From positions 216,455 to 280,454 of the forward strand of contig BDDD01002372.1 in the NCBI GenBank assembly GCA_001972305.1: a stretch of 64,000 bases of DNA, given 5' to 3'. This document shows positions 22,075 through 34,700 of the stretch, piece after piece. The stretch's first letter is position 1. The number at the start of each line of letters is the position of its first letter. A program made the position numbers and the translations under genes. The notes beneath the pieces were generated by a model, which worked only from the letters and a program-made list of their open reading frames with translations, did no database searches and was not told the origin of the DNA. Source of the DNA: Cephalotus follicularis. Its lineage: Eukaryota > Streptophyta > Magnoliopsida > Oxalidales > Cephalotaceae.

Positions 22075-23114
22075 TAACTCGTACTAACCTTGTCATGAGG
22101 ACACTCTCTAGCCATGTGATCCATCACTCCACAATTCATGCACTTACCAGCCTTCCACCAACAATCATCAGATGCATGGTTAGTGCGTTGGCAATGCACA
22201 CAAGGATCAAAGGAAGCCTAACTACCACCACTGGAAAGTCTAGAACGGCCTCCCTGTGAAGATGTCCCGCTTTGCTGCCTCTGACGAGAGCCTTGTGCTT
22301 AATGCCTCTGCTGTGAACCTCGAGACTACCCCCTATTTCCTAAAAAATTGGGTGGACTGTCGATACTCTAAGGTGAACCACTATTACTCTGGCTGTTGTT
22401 CCCTTATATTTGGGATTTGTTACTGCTCCCAGAACTCTTCCCTGACTGTCAATCAGAAGAAGCAGGTCTACTGCTATTAGTCTGAATCCTCAAGTTGCGC
22501 AGTTCATCAGCTACAGACTCAAGCTCTCTGGCTCTGCTAGCCAGCTCAAAGAAAGATCTCAAACTTAGCAGTACCAACTTCTGTCTGATGTCGGGCCTAA
22601 GCCCACCAAGAAACTTCATGGATTTCCTTGTTTCTGTCCTGATCATGTGAGTAGCAATCCTTGCCAATTCAATGAATTTGGTCTCATACTGGGACATAGT
22701 CATGCTGCCTTTCCCTAGACCAAGGAACTCAGCCTCCTTCTTGTCAACCTTTATCTCAGGAAAATGCTTCTCATTGAACTCTGTAACAAACAAATCCCAA
22801 GACCTCACTATCCCTGATTCCTCCTAGGAAGAATCAACCATCCTCCACCAATGCTTTGCCTTACCATGTAGCATATAGGTAGCAAACATGAATTTCTGCA
22901 AGGCAGAACACTCCATGAACCCAAAGATCTTGTCCATCTGCATCAACCATCTTTCTGAGGCAATAGCATCAGAATCCCCTATGAAAGCTAAAGGATTTAG
23001 CTTCAAAAACCTAATCAAAGGATCCTCCCTACGTGCAGAATGATCAACTGGTCTCTCTACTGTTGTTGCACGTTTAGCTGCTCTCTCAACTGTAGCTTGA
23101 TATGATGTGGCCAC
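22075..23114 (-). pseudogene. gag: Tekay-A gag with two zinc knuckles
   Basis: The start ATG is at 23114. Pieces 23114-22824 and 22808-22449 form the capsid domain (RFLKLNPLAFIGDSDAIASERWL, FATYMLHGKAKHWW, FNEKHFPEI, and a GSMTMSQYETKFIELARIA segment), separated by a stop near 22825. Further along, two consecutive CX2CX4HX4C knuckles (CVHCQRTNHASDDC and CMNCGVMDHMAREC) lie at about 22090-22202. Gag coats element RNA. This copy is broken. Confidence 0.9.
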
Positions 23115-23466
23115 TTAGCGCTGCAAGAGCTCATTAATGTGGGTCATAGTGGCATACATCTCCCTTAGGAAATCCCTTGGCTCTTCTTAGACAGGTGTAA
23201 TGAATTCTGTATCTGGTGTCACATCACTCTCTTCTGGTTCTTCCACACCCCTGTTAGCTCTGGTGCATCTAGACGACAGCCTACCTTTGGCTATTCTGGA
23301 AGTTCCTCCATGATGGCCTTACATATTTACCTTATATAAGAGAAAAGGTTATATGTCCACTTATCTCAACCGTAATTCAAAAATAAACTAAAACAATAGC
23401 CATCTTATCCATAACAATTAATTCTAATAGCTAAGGATCCTATCATCACCTAGCCAACTTAAAATA

Positions 23467-23479
23467 GGCTCTGATAGCA
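23467..23479 (-). other. Tekay-A primer binding site (initiator tRNA-Met)
   Basis: On the minus strand TGCTATCAGAGCC lies a few bases inside the 5' LTR. It matches the TGGTATCAGAGC primer site used by most plant gypsy and copia elements with one change. Confidence 0.85.
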
Positions 23480-23485
23480 CTCAAC

Positions 23486-25828
23486 TGTCACGCCCCAAAC
23501 CACGAGAAAACACCACGGCCTGACTCATGGTAAACCATCCATACAATCCATCCATAAACATAGCATAACATCCAATACAAATAAAAACTTTAACAATCAT
23601 TATGCGAAAAACCGTTCAAACACTTGCATAAATGAATCCAAGTCAAAACATCCCATAAATACATATGTTTGTAGCACTGCCACAAGCCGGCAAGTCGATA
23701 CAACTGAGAAATAACATCTTATACAACAACTCTTATACAAGGTAGATAAAACAAATAGGAACTACCATTGGTAGTCCTACAGGTCCAGCTTGATCACTTC
23801 GAGGTATCCTCTGTACTCACCACTATATGTTGTGCCCATTTCAAGAATGTGTTAGCCAAACGCAGCTATGTAGGTAATACTATATGCAATGAGGTGAACA
23901 TATATATACAAATAGATGCATGGCATGTGAAATGCATGAATGCTAATTATGGACAACATTAGTATATCAACCGTCCCTAAGCAGTGGCATCTTAACGAGT
24001 CCTAATCATAGAATTTACCATCCATACACCCTAGGTCTACAAACACTCCATTAAAACAATTCATAGTCATTCATATGTACAAACAATCCATACGGTATAA
24101 GTACTACTCTGCCTCTCAGGATAGAGGTAGTACCTCTATTCGTCTAAGCACTCTCTGTGTCTTAGGCGATAGAGCTGAGATAACATTGACCACATCAACT
24201 CTAACTTACCCTGATGCTGGTCCCCTTATGTTCCAGTCATAAATTGTATTTTACTTTGATACTACCCTTCTAGAGGTCCAACCATAATGTGGTGTCTCCC
24301 CATAGGTTCACCCCTAAAGTGGGTTCCTAAAGGTCCCTTTAATACCCTGTTACCATAGGTTTGTCCACAATGCGGTGTCTCCCTGTAGGTTCACCCTTTA
24401 AGCGGGTTCCTATAGGTACCTACAACTTTCATACCATGTGGTCAAACATCCCTAACCTCCATGACGGAGTGAAGATTAGGAATGGGTTATCTCGACAAGT
24501 CTCAAACAGCATCAACCATAATCCCTAACCCTTTAAACCAAAAAATATTTTAAAGGATAGGGACCTAACCCTAAAGGATCACGTGGGATCCATTCGTCAA
24601 CCATTTCCCTGACCCTTCATACCCTTTTTGTAATACTAGTCCCTGAAGGTTCTAGACCCTAATGGTGTTCCCTTAGGTTCCACCATACCCTATTTCAGTC
24701 CCTATCAAAGATAATAAAACTATTTTATTGAAATTTCATTGAAATTCATTTTGATAATTGATTTGGAGATCAACTGTGTTAAATGAGGGTTCACATAGGT
24801 TACAAGGCCTTAGGGAGACTTCCTATAGAACTCATTTGAAGATAAGAGCATTTGAGGTTGAAAAGGGATTGCAATCATTTTGTTTTGTATAAAAAAAGGG
24901 CCAAGCGCTGACCCTTTAAGCCAAAGTGTCGGCGGTTAAGGTGGGCAAAGCTTCACCGATTTGAACAAAGCGTCACAGGTTAAGCATTTCCCCTTAAAGC
25001 GTAGTCAATTGCACGGAGCATTGACAGTTCATGCATTAGGCAAAGCGTCGACGGTTAAGACAAAGGCGTCGACGGTTAAGCCTGGCAGCAGGTTCGTTTT
25101 ACTGTTAGAAAATCCATTCAAATTCCTTTAAACTCCCTTATATCCGTTTAAAACTTGATCCAAAGGAAGCTATAAGCTCAAATAGTCAATTATAACTTGA
25201 AAACAACTTTAAATCCTTAGATCCCATACCCTTAAGCCCCTGATCGATGGAGAAAGGAAATTGGACAAATGTCTCAAATTCACTAATCTCTCCTTGATTT
25301 CCCTTTTAACCTGTTATTAACCCTATCAATCACCCTAACTTATCCATCTAGCATGTATATATAAATCCATAATTTTATATTCATTCGAATCCATCAATAT
25401 GCATGAATTGTAAGCATATATGTAGAACATATCTCAAAACTGTTGAGCTGAAGATCTGAAAGGATTTGCTGCTGAATCCTTTCTGATCCTTCCTTCAAGC
25501 GCTAAACTTTGCCAGAAATCCAAAGACTATTTCCTTGCTCGAATCTGAGCTCTCTCTCTCTCTAACTCACTCTCTCACTATCTCTCTAGAAAAGGGAAGA
25601 ATGAGAAGAATGAGAATAGAAAAAGTTGAACTGTCTATATATAGACTTCCTTGGGTGAAAAACCCAGAGACTTTCCCTAGGTTCACTTGAACCCACACTA
25701 TCTAGAAACAACCATAAAAATGAAAATATGATAATATCATATACATGTCATGTCATCCATCAGCACAATACCATACAATACCATATAATAATACAAACAA
25801 TACATACATATATAACTCGGGGCTTACA
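23486..25828 (-). mobile_element. Tekay-A 5' LTR
   Basis: This is the uninterrupted 2343-base LTR. On the plus strand it begins TGTCACGCCCCAAACC and ends GGGGCTTACA, directly before duplication GAGTT. It holds a palindromic TATA-like TCTATATATAGA (25634-25645) and the CGTCGACG cluster (24903-25085). It serves as the empty-site reference for the Athila-1 insertion. Confidence 0.93.
24903..25085 (-). repeat. CGTCGACG motif cluster, best preserved in Tekay-A
   Basis: Units include two perfect 8-base CGTCGACG palindromes (25046-25053 and 25067-25074), each followed by GTTAAG, plus several decayed units. The 14-mer CAAAGCGTCGACGG at about 25041 also occurs in the Athila-2 3' LTR at 40361, in an otherwise unrelated element. 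Confidence 0.8.
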
Positions 25829-25833
25829 GAGTT

Positions 25834-25875
25834 ACTTTCATTGCAAACCAGAAATTTTTTAAAATTACACCCCTT
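25834..25875 (+). mobile_element. Probable end of the copia 3' LTR
   Basis: After the GAGTT duplication the pre-insertion sequence resumes. It ends AAAATTACACC, a common terminus of plant copia LTRs. No target duplication can be tested because the copia 5' end is outside the window. Confidence 0.35.
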
Positions 25876-28506
25876 AACATCATTATGAATTCCTTAGAGG
25901 AATAGATGTGCTTATGTCTGATTCTGACACAGGGACGCATATCACATTCCAATATCACCTTGGGGAGCACTAGTGCTTTTTGTTAAGAGGAAAGGTGGAT
26001 CACTGCAAATGTGCATCAATTACAAGCAACTTAGTAGTGTCACAGTGGAGAATAAGTATGCTCTGCCACATATCGATGAGTTTTTTTACCAGCTAAAGGG
26101 TGCTACAATGTTTTCTAAACTCAATTTGAGATTGGGTTACCACCAACTGAGAGTGAGGCAGGAAGTCATTGCAAAAACTGTTTTCAGGTCTAGATATGGC
26201 CATTATGAGTTTCTAGTTATGCCTTTTGGCGTGACTAATCCACCTGCCGCCTTACTAGACTGATGAACTGAGTGTTCAGACCTTCCTTGGACTAGTTCAT
26301 AATAGTTTTCATTGATGACTTCCTGGTATATTCCAAGACTGAGGAGGAGCATGCCCAACACCTTTTTACAACATTGTAAACTTTGAGAGATCGTCGTTTG
26401 TAAGTCCAGTTCAACAAGTCAAAATTCTGGCTTCCTCAGGTTACTTTTCTTGGGCATATTATATCAAGCAGTGGTTTAATCAAAGCGGTGAGAGATTGGA
26501 AATAGCTAGAGAATATTTCTAAAGTCCACAGTTTCTTGGGACTAGCGGGTTATTACCGCAGATTTTTAGAGGGGTTTTCAAGGATTGCCACACCATTGAC
26601 CTGGCTTACTTATAAACAAACAACTTTTGTATGGGATACTGGCTGTGAACAGAGTTTTCAGGAGCTAAAAGAGCGATTTATTTCTGCACCTATCTTAGCT
26701 TTACCTGATGGGAATGAAGACTTCATGGTTTATACTGATGCTTCGGAGAAAGGACTTGGTTATGACCTTATGTAGTATGGAAATGTGATTGCTTATGCGT
26801 CCAGAAAGATTAAACCTCATGAAGAGAACTATTGGGTGCATGATCTAGAGTTGGTGCCCATTATCTTTGTTCTGAGAAAATGACGTCACTACCTTTATGG
26901 TACCAAGTTTGGAGTTTTCACAGACCATAGGAGCCTAAAGCACCTCTTCTCCAAGAAAGAATTGAACATGAGATAAAGAAGATGGTTTGAGCTACTTAAT
27001 GACTAGAACTGTGATATTGAGTATTATACGGGGAAGGCGAATACAGTCACCGATGCCTTGAGTCACAAAATTGTTTGTATGACACTTTCTTTCATTCATA
27101 CATAACCATTATTACTTAATAGGATCAAAGAAGCTTAGTTTCCTGATACGCATTTATAGAAAGTAGCCATAACCATAGATGGAGACTTGAATCCGGATTT
27201 CACCAGGACTACCGATGGTTTATTAAGGTACCAAGGCAGAGTTTGTGTTCTAGCAGATAGCGAGTTAAAGGAAAAGCTTTTATTTCAAGCCCATAGATCT
27301 CGTTTCTCCATTCTCTTGGGAGTACGAAGATGTATCAATACCTTAAACTCAGCTATTGGTGGAATGGTATGAAGCAAGAAGTTACTGAATTCATAGCAAG
27401 AATCCTAACTTGTTAGTAGGTGAAGGTAGAACACAAGAGACCAGCGGGTTTGCTTCAGCCCTTGTTCATTCCCGAGTGGAAGTGGGAACATTTGACCATG
27501 GATTTTGTCTCCGGATTACCATTGACATGTAACAAGCATGATACTATTTGGGTTGTGGTTGATTGAATCATGAAGTTGGCCTACTTTATACCTATTCGGA
27601 TGACTTATTCTATGGATAAATTATTTCAATTGTATGTATAAGAGATAATTAAGAATCATGGAACTCCTATCAATATCATTTTGGACAGAGATAGTTGTTT
27701 CGTTTCTCATTTCTGGAAGAAGCTGCAAACAGCTATGGGTGTGCAGTTAAGTTTCAGCACTGTTTCTCACACACGAATAAATGGTTTGTCCGAAAGGACC
27801 ATACAGACACTAGAAGACATGCTTATAGCTTGTGCTATTGACTTTGGAGGTTATTGGGATGATGACTTACTCCTGATCGAATTCTCTTATAACAATAGTT
27901 ATCATGAGAGTATTTGGATGGCCTCGTATGAAACCTTGTATAGTAGAAAATGTTGATAATCAGTTTGTTGGGATCAGATCGGTGACCGAAGCCTTTTGGG
28001 GCCAGAGATGGTTCAAATCACCTCAAAGACGGTGAGGATCATCCGAGATCGGCTACTGGTGGCACAAAATCGATAAAAGAGCTATGCCGATGTTTATTGG
28101 AGAGGCTTGCAGTTCAATGTTGGTGACCATGTGTTTCTCAAAATATTGCCAACCAAATGTGTCATGAGATTCGGGAAGAGAAGGAAGCTTTCTCCTCAAT
28201 TCATTGGACCCTATGAGATTTTACCTTTAGCTGTTCATGACGTATTCCATGCTTCTCAACTGAGGAGATACTATCGGGATCCTTTACATGTCATTGAGTA
28301 CAGACAGATACATACTAAGCCAGATTTGTCTAATGCATAGACACCAATATAGATTGTTGACAGAGAGATCAGAGTATTGAGGAACAAGACCATTCCTTTG
28401 GTGAAAGTTGTATGGCATGGGAAAGAGAAGATGACATGAGAGAGATACATCATTCTTTGTTCTAATTGTTGAATCTGGGGACCAGATTCCTATAAGGAGG
28501 AAAGAA
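25876..28506 (+). pseudogene. pol: Tekay-B gypsy pol, 5'-truncated: RT, RNase H, INT, chromodomain remnant
   Basis: It begins abruptly inside RT. The [19 protein letters not shown] motif is at about 25973, then [14 protein letters not shown] (catalytic Asp replaced by Asn), [20 protein letters not shown], and FIDDFLVYSKT near 26310. The open piece 26536-26775 gives GLAGYYRRFLEGFS and the RNase H start. Integrase follows (MDRDSCFVSHFWKKLQTAMG at 27681, then RINGLSERTIQTLEDM), then GPY/F (28107-28320) and a chromodomain trace (KTIPLVKVVW). Stops and frameshifts are scattered. It differs from Tekay-A but belongs to the same lineage. The polypurine tract AAGGAGGAAAGAA (28494-28506) leads into the LTR. 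Confidence 0.9.
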
Positions 28507-29511
28507 TGTAATGACTCAAACTATGTATTGTATTTTATTGTACTATTGTATCATATTGTATTGTACATTTATTGACCGGATTAGGGTATTTTACACTCAT
28601 CCATCTATTATTGAATGTACATTCACATTTCTATTATTATTTGAGATCGTTTAAGTTGAGTTTCGGGAGTGTAGGGCCGCTGTTATTGCGAACCACATGA
28701 GTTGGACCAATTTTGTCCACACAAACTCTTTTATAACTTTCCCTACTCACTACACATAACTCACACTCTCTCAATTCCTCTCTCTCTCTCTCTCCCATAG
28801 CTCGCATCCCCCTCTCTCTATTATCTACACTTCTTTAACACATAACACACCATAACACACAAAAACCTAACTCTCTTCTTGTCTAGCTACTGCCGCACTA
28901 AACCGGTAGTAATAGGAAGAAGATTGAGCTCTATCTCTACCATCGACACCATTGTTGAAGCTTGCAAAATCAGTCGATATTTAGACTGGAGTCTAACCTC
29001 CATTTTCTGACAAATTGATCAACCACAAGCTTCAAAACATTAGGTAGATTTTCTCTACCTAAAATGATTAAGATTATGTACATATAAACTGTTATTGATT
29101 GATTGTATTGATTGAAATTGACTGTATTGAACATCGATTGAGTTTTAGGGTTTTTATTGGATTTTGACCTAGAAATGATCTAGGGTTAAAATGAATAGAT
29201 TAAATTGTTAAATACTGATTTACAAACCCTAAACAATGCTTATAAACCTTTGGATTTAAAGTAAAATGATTTACCAAAAGATTGGATTGAAAATCGATAC
29301 TTTGACAAGAACAAACCATGTTTCTGTTATGTCTAAGCGCCGATGCTTTGCCCATAGGCGTCCCCACTTAGACCAATTATGTAACTGATATTATGCATGT
29401 ACTCGACCTAAGCATTGACACATAGAGTTTAAGCACTGCCACTTAACCTGGGTTTCTTCCCTGTATTTAAGCGCTGATCCTAAGCGCCTATGCTAGACTA
29501 AGAAGGCTAAG

Positions 29512-32082
29512 TGTAATATCCCGTTTTGTTGCCTATTCATAAGTTACATTTTTGTCATATGTTGTTCCGTTGTTTAGTTTGAAAGTTATTTTTTAAAATT
29601 CTTTTATTTTCATTTTTGCGTTGTGGGTGTTAAAGCGTCGACCCTTTGTAGTGAGCATCGACGCTTTGTCACGTACCTAAAGCGCTGACGCCTTAAGATA
29701 ACAGTCGATGCTTTAAGGGCTCGTGACTGGCGACGCTTTAACAGTTTTCCTTATTTATTTTGGACGGTAGCTTAGTTTTGGAGAGGGGATTCTTGCCATT
29801 ATTTGTTTATCTGATTTTCCATCTGTGTTGGACCCGTTTTCTGCATGTAAGGAAAGTTTTAACCATACACGTTTTTGCCATTACACTCACGATTTCACTG
29901 TTTTTAAAACTCCATTGTCTGTACCATTTCTCTAAACCAGTAGAAACACCATTTTCACTTACACCAGTCTCATTGTATTTGCACATCATCTAAAGGTACA
30001 ATTTTCCTTATGATATATATCATTATTTTGTAGAATAGAAAGCTTATGTAATCTGAGTAATCTGTTTTGAAGCATGCAATATCAGAAAAAAAAATGTTTT
30101 GGAAAATTTCCTGCTGATATTTAACAAGTAAATCCTATGTTAATATATTTCAAATGTTATGCTAGTTTTCAATCTTATTGCTGGTATATCACTATTTTAT
30201 GATTCACATTAGAGAAACTGGTTTTTGTGCATGTTTGGTAACCCAAAACGTTGACCCCTGTGCATATAAAATTGTTTTAAATAATGTAACTATAGGAAAT
30301 ATGTTTTCGAAGTTTTATTGCTGCATTCAATTGTAAATCCATATGTTTATACATTTAACTTGTTATACTGGTGTTTGCACTAGAGAAATCATGTTTTAGC
30401 AATCACCTATTACTGTTTTATTGATTTTTATGTTGAGAAAAACTGGATTATGGTTCATGATTTCTATTTTAACTGCAACTGCATTTACATGTTTCAACTT
30501 AAAGCATCGACGCCTTAATTTCAACCGTCGACGCTTATATATATAGAAAACTTTTTTTTGTGTCTTGCATGTCTTAAGCGTCGATTGTTTTTCGTTCATG
30601 TCGACACTTAGGTATTATCTGTCGACGCTTTAGTCTATGCGCCGACTCTTATGTCGTGTTTTTTCTTGCTTTGATCGACACTTTGTCCAGCGCTTAGTGT
30701 TAACGTTTAGCTTTAAGCACCAACGCTATGTATAAGACGTCGGCGCTTTCATTTTAAGCTTCGACGCTTTACACACAAACGTCAACGCTTTCTTCTACAG
30801 TTGGTGTTTAGCGTCTGTTATATGATATTTTGGTTTTGGTTGGTATGTTAGGGTTCCCAAACCATCAGTTGTGACGTTAGGGCGATTCCGTACGTGATTT
30901 TGATTCGTTCTTGTGTTTGATTAATTTTGAATGTCTAAGGTATGGATTCTTCGTTCTTGGTTTATTCCTTCGGTTTTATTGAAATGATTTCAATGATAAT
31001 TTTTGTACGAATTTATGTTTCGGGTATTACTATCGATTTTATTCAGTTTGATAAATAAAGTTGCAGATTTTATTTTGTCAACTCTTTTAATTATTTTTGG
31101 AATTAAATGAGCATGACTTTCAATTTTGAAGGTATGTTGATATTTTATGGTTATGATAATGATTTTGGATATGTTTGGAAATTGTTCGGAAATTGTTTAT
31201 ATTTTGAGTTGTTTTTAGAGTAAAACAATATTTTTGGAATAATGACATACAGAGATATACCTACCTATGGGGTCCCATAGGCGTGTTATTTGGCACGGAG
31301 GACATGACAGCTTCTGTGGCGGTGTGATCAGTCTACGATGTCTCATTATTATTTGATCACCTGAGTGTGATATTCGGAATAGAGGTGGATGGATCGACCC
31401 TAGTTTATTATAGGATTCGGATTTGGAATTGATTGTGTAGTGTCTTATACGTCGTTCCGTTTGGCAAGTGGGCGTCGCGAGCCCCTTGCATATATATAAT
31501 CGAATTCTCTGTATGGAATTATGAAATTATTATATCGGACAAAGTTATGAAATTTTAGAATTTGGAAAATATTGAAATTTGGATATTATGTGAATTTATA
31601 ACTATTTTATAAATATTCTGTTTTACTTTATAAAAAAGTACTTTATTCATGTTATGCATGAAATTGTTGATTTTTAAAGTTCAGATATTTATCTATCTTG
31701 TTAAATTAACGTTTATTGTTTTATTTCCTATATCTGTATTGAGGTTTACTCAGCCGCGTTTTTGTTTTCTATGCGGCAGGTTATTAGGAGTATCGGGGGA
31801 ATGTGTGATGAGAGGTGTCACCTTATCTCTGAGGATCATAAATTGTTTGATCCTATTGTGTTTCTGTTATCTGATGGTCATGTGTAGACCAATATTTTGC
31901 AAAACAGTATTTGGTTTTGGAAACTTATGTTTTGATATTGGATTATGTTATTCAGTTTTTCAGCTTTGAACTACCACGTTATATTGAATAAAATTATGCA
32001 TATGTTTTGTTAAGTTCTGTTCAGTTTTTGTTAAGATCTGTTTTATGTCCTGTAAGCGATCCCTCTGTTCGGGGGTGTTACA
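29512..32082 (+). mobile_element. Solo LTR of a third gypsy-type family, nested in Tekay-B LTR
   Basis: The 2571-base segment has terminal inverted ends TGTAATATCCC and GGGTGTTACA. It is flanked by CTAAG (29507-29511) and CTAAT (32083-32087), a 5-base duplication with one mismatch. No coding region is visible. It carries a strong CGTCGACGC motif cluster at 30498-30810. Joining the flanks restores the motif-rich text of the host LTR. Confidence 0.85.
30498..30810 (+). repeat. AAGCGTCGACGCTT-type cluster in solo LTR
   Basis: Ten or more units such as AAAGCATCGACGCCTTAA, AACCGTCGACGCTT and GTCGACGCTTTAG occur in both orientations in about 310 bases. A smaller group lies at 29633-29745. The consensus is a palindrome around CGTCGACG. 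Confidence 0.8.
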
Positions 32083-32999
32083 CTAATCGCCAACGCTTAA
32101 GTCGGGGTATCGCCGCTTAGTGTTTGTTTTACAAAACTGAGCTAAGGCACTAAGCACCGATGCCTAGACTTACAGCGCCGTCGCTTAGGAGCGTCGTTTT
32201 CTACCTTTAAGCTATTTTCAATACTTTTTCAAAATGACTACTTGACTGGATCACACTTGAGATCACTCAAGCCTTTTAAAATAGTTTTCTTCTTGGTTAG
32301 ATAGGTCATGATTTTTGATTGATCAATTGATTGTACAACACTATCAATTGAAATGATTAACTGACTGATTCATTGACCGATAGATTAATTGATTGACTGA
32401 CTGGACTTAGATTCACCAATTGATCAGCCCATTGTATTGAATGATTCTGTAGTCGCATTGATGTCCAATTGATTGGTTGATTGTGACCATAGGCGCTTTA
32501 GTGATCTTTAGTCAGACATGTTAGGCAATGGTTAAACTTTATATGTTCCTTCTGGTTAGACACTCACTACCTATTGGCTATTGACAATGATTGATTGTAC
32601 TATACTATTCCTATTAGAGCGACCTCGTGACTCTAATCAGGTATGTTAGGCGATGGTTAGACACATCCATTTGTTCCCTCTGATTAGATTGTCACTGCCT
32701 TCGATCTACTGATTGAGCCACCTACAGGTAGAGCTATACTGTACTGAGCCGCCTTCCGGCAGAGCTACTATGCTCTAGTTATACTTATCGTCGAGTATGC
32801 GTTTCGGTTACACTACCGTCGAGTGTACACTCTAGTGAGCCACAGTATTGAGTATACGCTTAGACTGGAACCAACCAGTAGGCAGGTACTTAGTTGGATA
32901 CTACCACTAAGTAGGTTTAATAGACCGAGTTTGGCCAACCTGAGATAACTAGACCCGTCTAGCCACCCTTTTTAAAGGACTATCTTCTATGGCTAGGCT

Positions 33000-33050
33000 A
33001 TTGATATTGACATTGATATTGATATTGATACTGACATTGATACTGTACTA
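33000..33050 (+). repeat. GATATT/GACATT simple repeat
   Basis: Imperfect hexamer repeats alternate GATATT, GACATT and GATACT. A second, looser group lies at about 33220-33290. Confidence 0.8.
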
Positions 33051-33684
33051 TTGGAGGTCATATGCTTTATAGGAACTAATTGGGTGTATTCATACGCCAA
33101 TGTTGATTGTCTGATTGATGATTAATAGGATTGACTGATTAGATCCCATTCTTATACGTCGGTATGGGACGGTGAGATACGAATGGTAGATCACAATTGT
33201 CATTCATACATATACATGCCATATATTGATATTGCACACATTGACATTGAATATATTGACACTATACACATTGACACCGATACTACATATCTTTTGATAG
33301 CATAATCCAAGCATGTGGATATATTTGCTTGGCCCTATGGCTAACCCATCCTTCGGGATGGGACATCTATTTTGTTACAGGTAGCACAATGGGGCCCAGC
33401 GACCGTAGAGACTCCTAGTTGCAGATTGAAGACCTTGGGCCTTTACTTTATATCTGACATGTATAAGTAGTGTATTGATTTGGATTGATATTGTACGTAT
33501 GAATTCATACTTGTAATGACTTGTACTAATTTCTATAATTACTTTTATAAGCTTGATGCATGTCGTAATAAAGTTTGAAATTATCCTGCATTTTGATACA
33601 CTACTTAGGCCCGACTATTGTTTATTAACTGTATTGGGCTGAAAGTAACGCCTCGGGTTTGTGACTCGGATGCGGAGTGTTACA

Positions 33685-34107
33685 ATAGCTACTTATCCAT
33701 AGAGTGCTTCTCATTTATCGCTTAGGACCCTCTTTGTTTTGAATAGAGGATCATTTTTCTCACTAAAGATGGCTGACAGAAACCTTGCCCAAGAGCTCAA
33801 CGCTGTTCGTGAGACGCTGCCACTTACACGACAAGGGCTAGAACATAAAGAAGAGAGGTTTTTCTCTGTTGAGAGGATGCTCAATTTCTCAAGTCAGCTT
33901 CTAGAAGTTTACCATAAAAAGTTAAAGGACTGAGAGCAAGCCCTTTATGTTGCTGAGTACTCACTTCGCCAACTTGACATAGCGTGTTTGAAGAAGAGGA
34001 TTGCGGAGGCCTACCCTGGTTTTAATGGGAATGGACTCTTCAGTGATCTAGAGGAGGGCTTGGATAAGATATAAGAGAACCTTGCCAACGTATTGGCGAT
34101 GTGCGGT
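33685..34107 (+). pseudogene. Unidentified coding remnant, possibly coiled coil
   Basis: The ATG at 33739 opens 64 codons (MADRNLAQELNAVRE...), rich in Glu, Leu and Arg. After a TGA the same frame continues with a readable charged helix-like stretch to LEEGLDKI and another stop near 34074. The heptad-like spacing of Leu and charged residues suggests a coiled coil. I do not recognise the family. It lies between the Tekay-B LTR end and the Athila-2 LTR start, and may be a fragment of an element ORF or of a host gene. Confidence 0.45.
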
Positions 34108-34365
34108 TGTTTAGCATAAAAATATGTGGATTTATTCATTATGTTTTTATGCTTGAAACAAACTACTTCGGTTGCGTTTTATTGATTTTTAGGTAAAAGA
34201 GAAAAATAGTAAAAGTGCATCAAAATTAACTAGTTTCTACAGAATTTGCAATAAAAAGATCCAAAGCATCGACGGGTTCATTCAAAGCATCATCGCTTAG
34301 ATGTAAAGCGCTGACGGTCTTTTTGTAAGCGCTGATGCTTAGCGCTTTATTAATATCTCTGGTCT

Positions 34366-34700
34366 GCTGCTCTGCCATTCTGCTTGCTCTGCTCAATACG
34401 CCAAGTCTGGTCTAGTCCGCTATCAATATTTCATGCTCTACTCTGCAAGTATGAACCTCAAGTTTGCTCCGCACTTCAAAGTTTGCTAGTCTGCTATGAT
34501 ACACTTCATGCTCTGGTCTAATTGGCATTGCAAGTCTACACTACAAGTCTGCATTGCAAGTCTACACTTCATAGTCTTCTCTGCTCACCAACATCTCAAG
34601 TCTGCTCTGCTCTAAACTCCTCTAGTTTGATCAATATGCTAGTCTGGTATTCTTTTAGTCTATTGCTCGGTAATGTTGTGATCTACAGTGTTATGCTCTG
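34366..34700 (+). repeat. Irregular AGTCTGCTCTG-rich tract
   Basis: More than a dozen irregular copies of CTGCTCTG, AGTCTGC and AGTCTACACTTCA occur, repeated in the 3' LTR (about 40455-40740). Spacing is not regular. The reverse complement recurs in the Athila-3 LTR (about 53510-53750). Confidence 0.75.

Larger units (their letters stand above)
6874..25828 (-). mobile_element. Complete Tekay-A (chromoviral Ty3/gypsy) element, decayed
   Basis: The element runs right to left. Its 5' LTR is 23486-25828, primer site 23467-23479, then gag, PR, RT, RNase H, INT and chromodomain remnants from 23114 down to about 18600, polypurine tract 18553-18566, and a 3' LTR split into 18400-18552 and 6874-9034. 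Both outer ends carry the same 5-base duplication GAGTT (6869-6873 and 25829-25833), which fixes the boundaries. The LTR ends read TGTAAGCCCC and GGGCGTGACA on the minus strand. By eye the first 95 bases of the two LTRs differ at about 10% of positions, so it is older than the Athila-1 element nested in it. All coding regions carry stops. Confidence 0.93.
28507..33684 (+). mobile_element. Tekay-B 3' LTR, split by a solo LTR
   Basis: It starts TGTAATGACTCAAAC after the polypurine tract and ends GGAGTGTTACA at 33684. Net of the 29512-32082 insertion and its duplication it is about 2.6 kb. It contains CT-rich leader sequence near 28775, GCGTCGACGC-like units on both sides of the insertion (29334-29505 and 32083-32205), and a GATATT-type simple repeat at about 33000-33050. 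The base run after 33684 (ATAGC) would be the target duplication, but its partner is lost with the 5' end. Confidence 0.85.

Noticed and set aside
25834..25950. Host unique sequence between elements
   Set aside because: It can be explained as the end of the copia LTR plus the broken start of Tekay-B pol, and no independent feature is visible.
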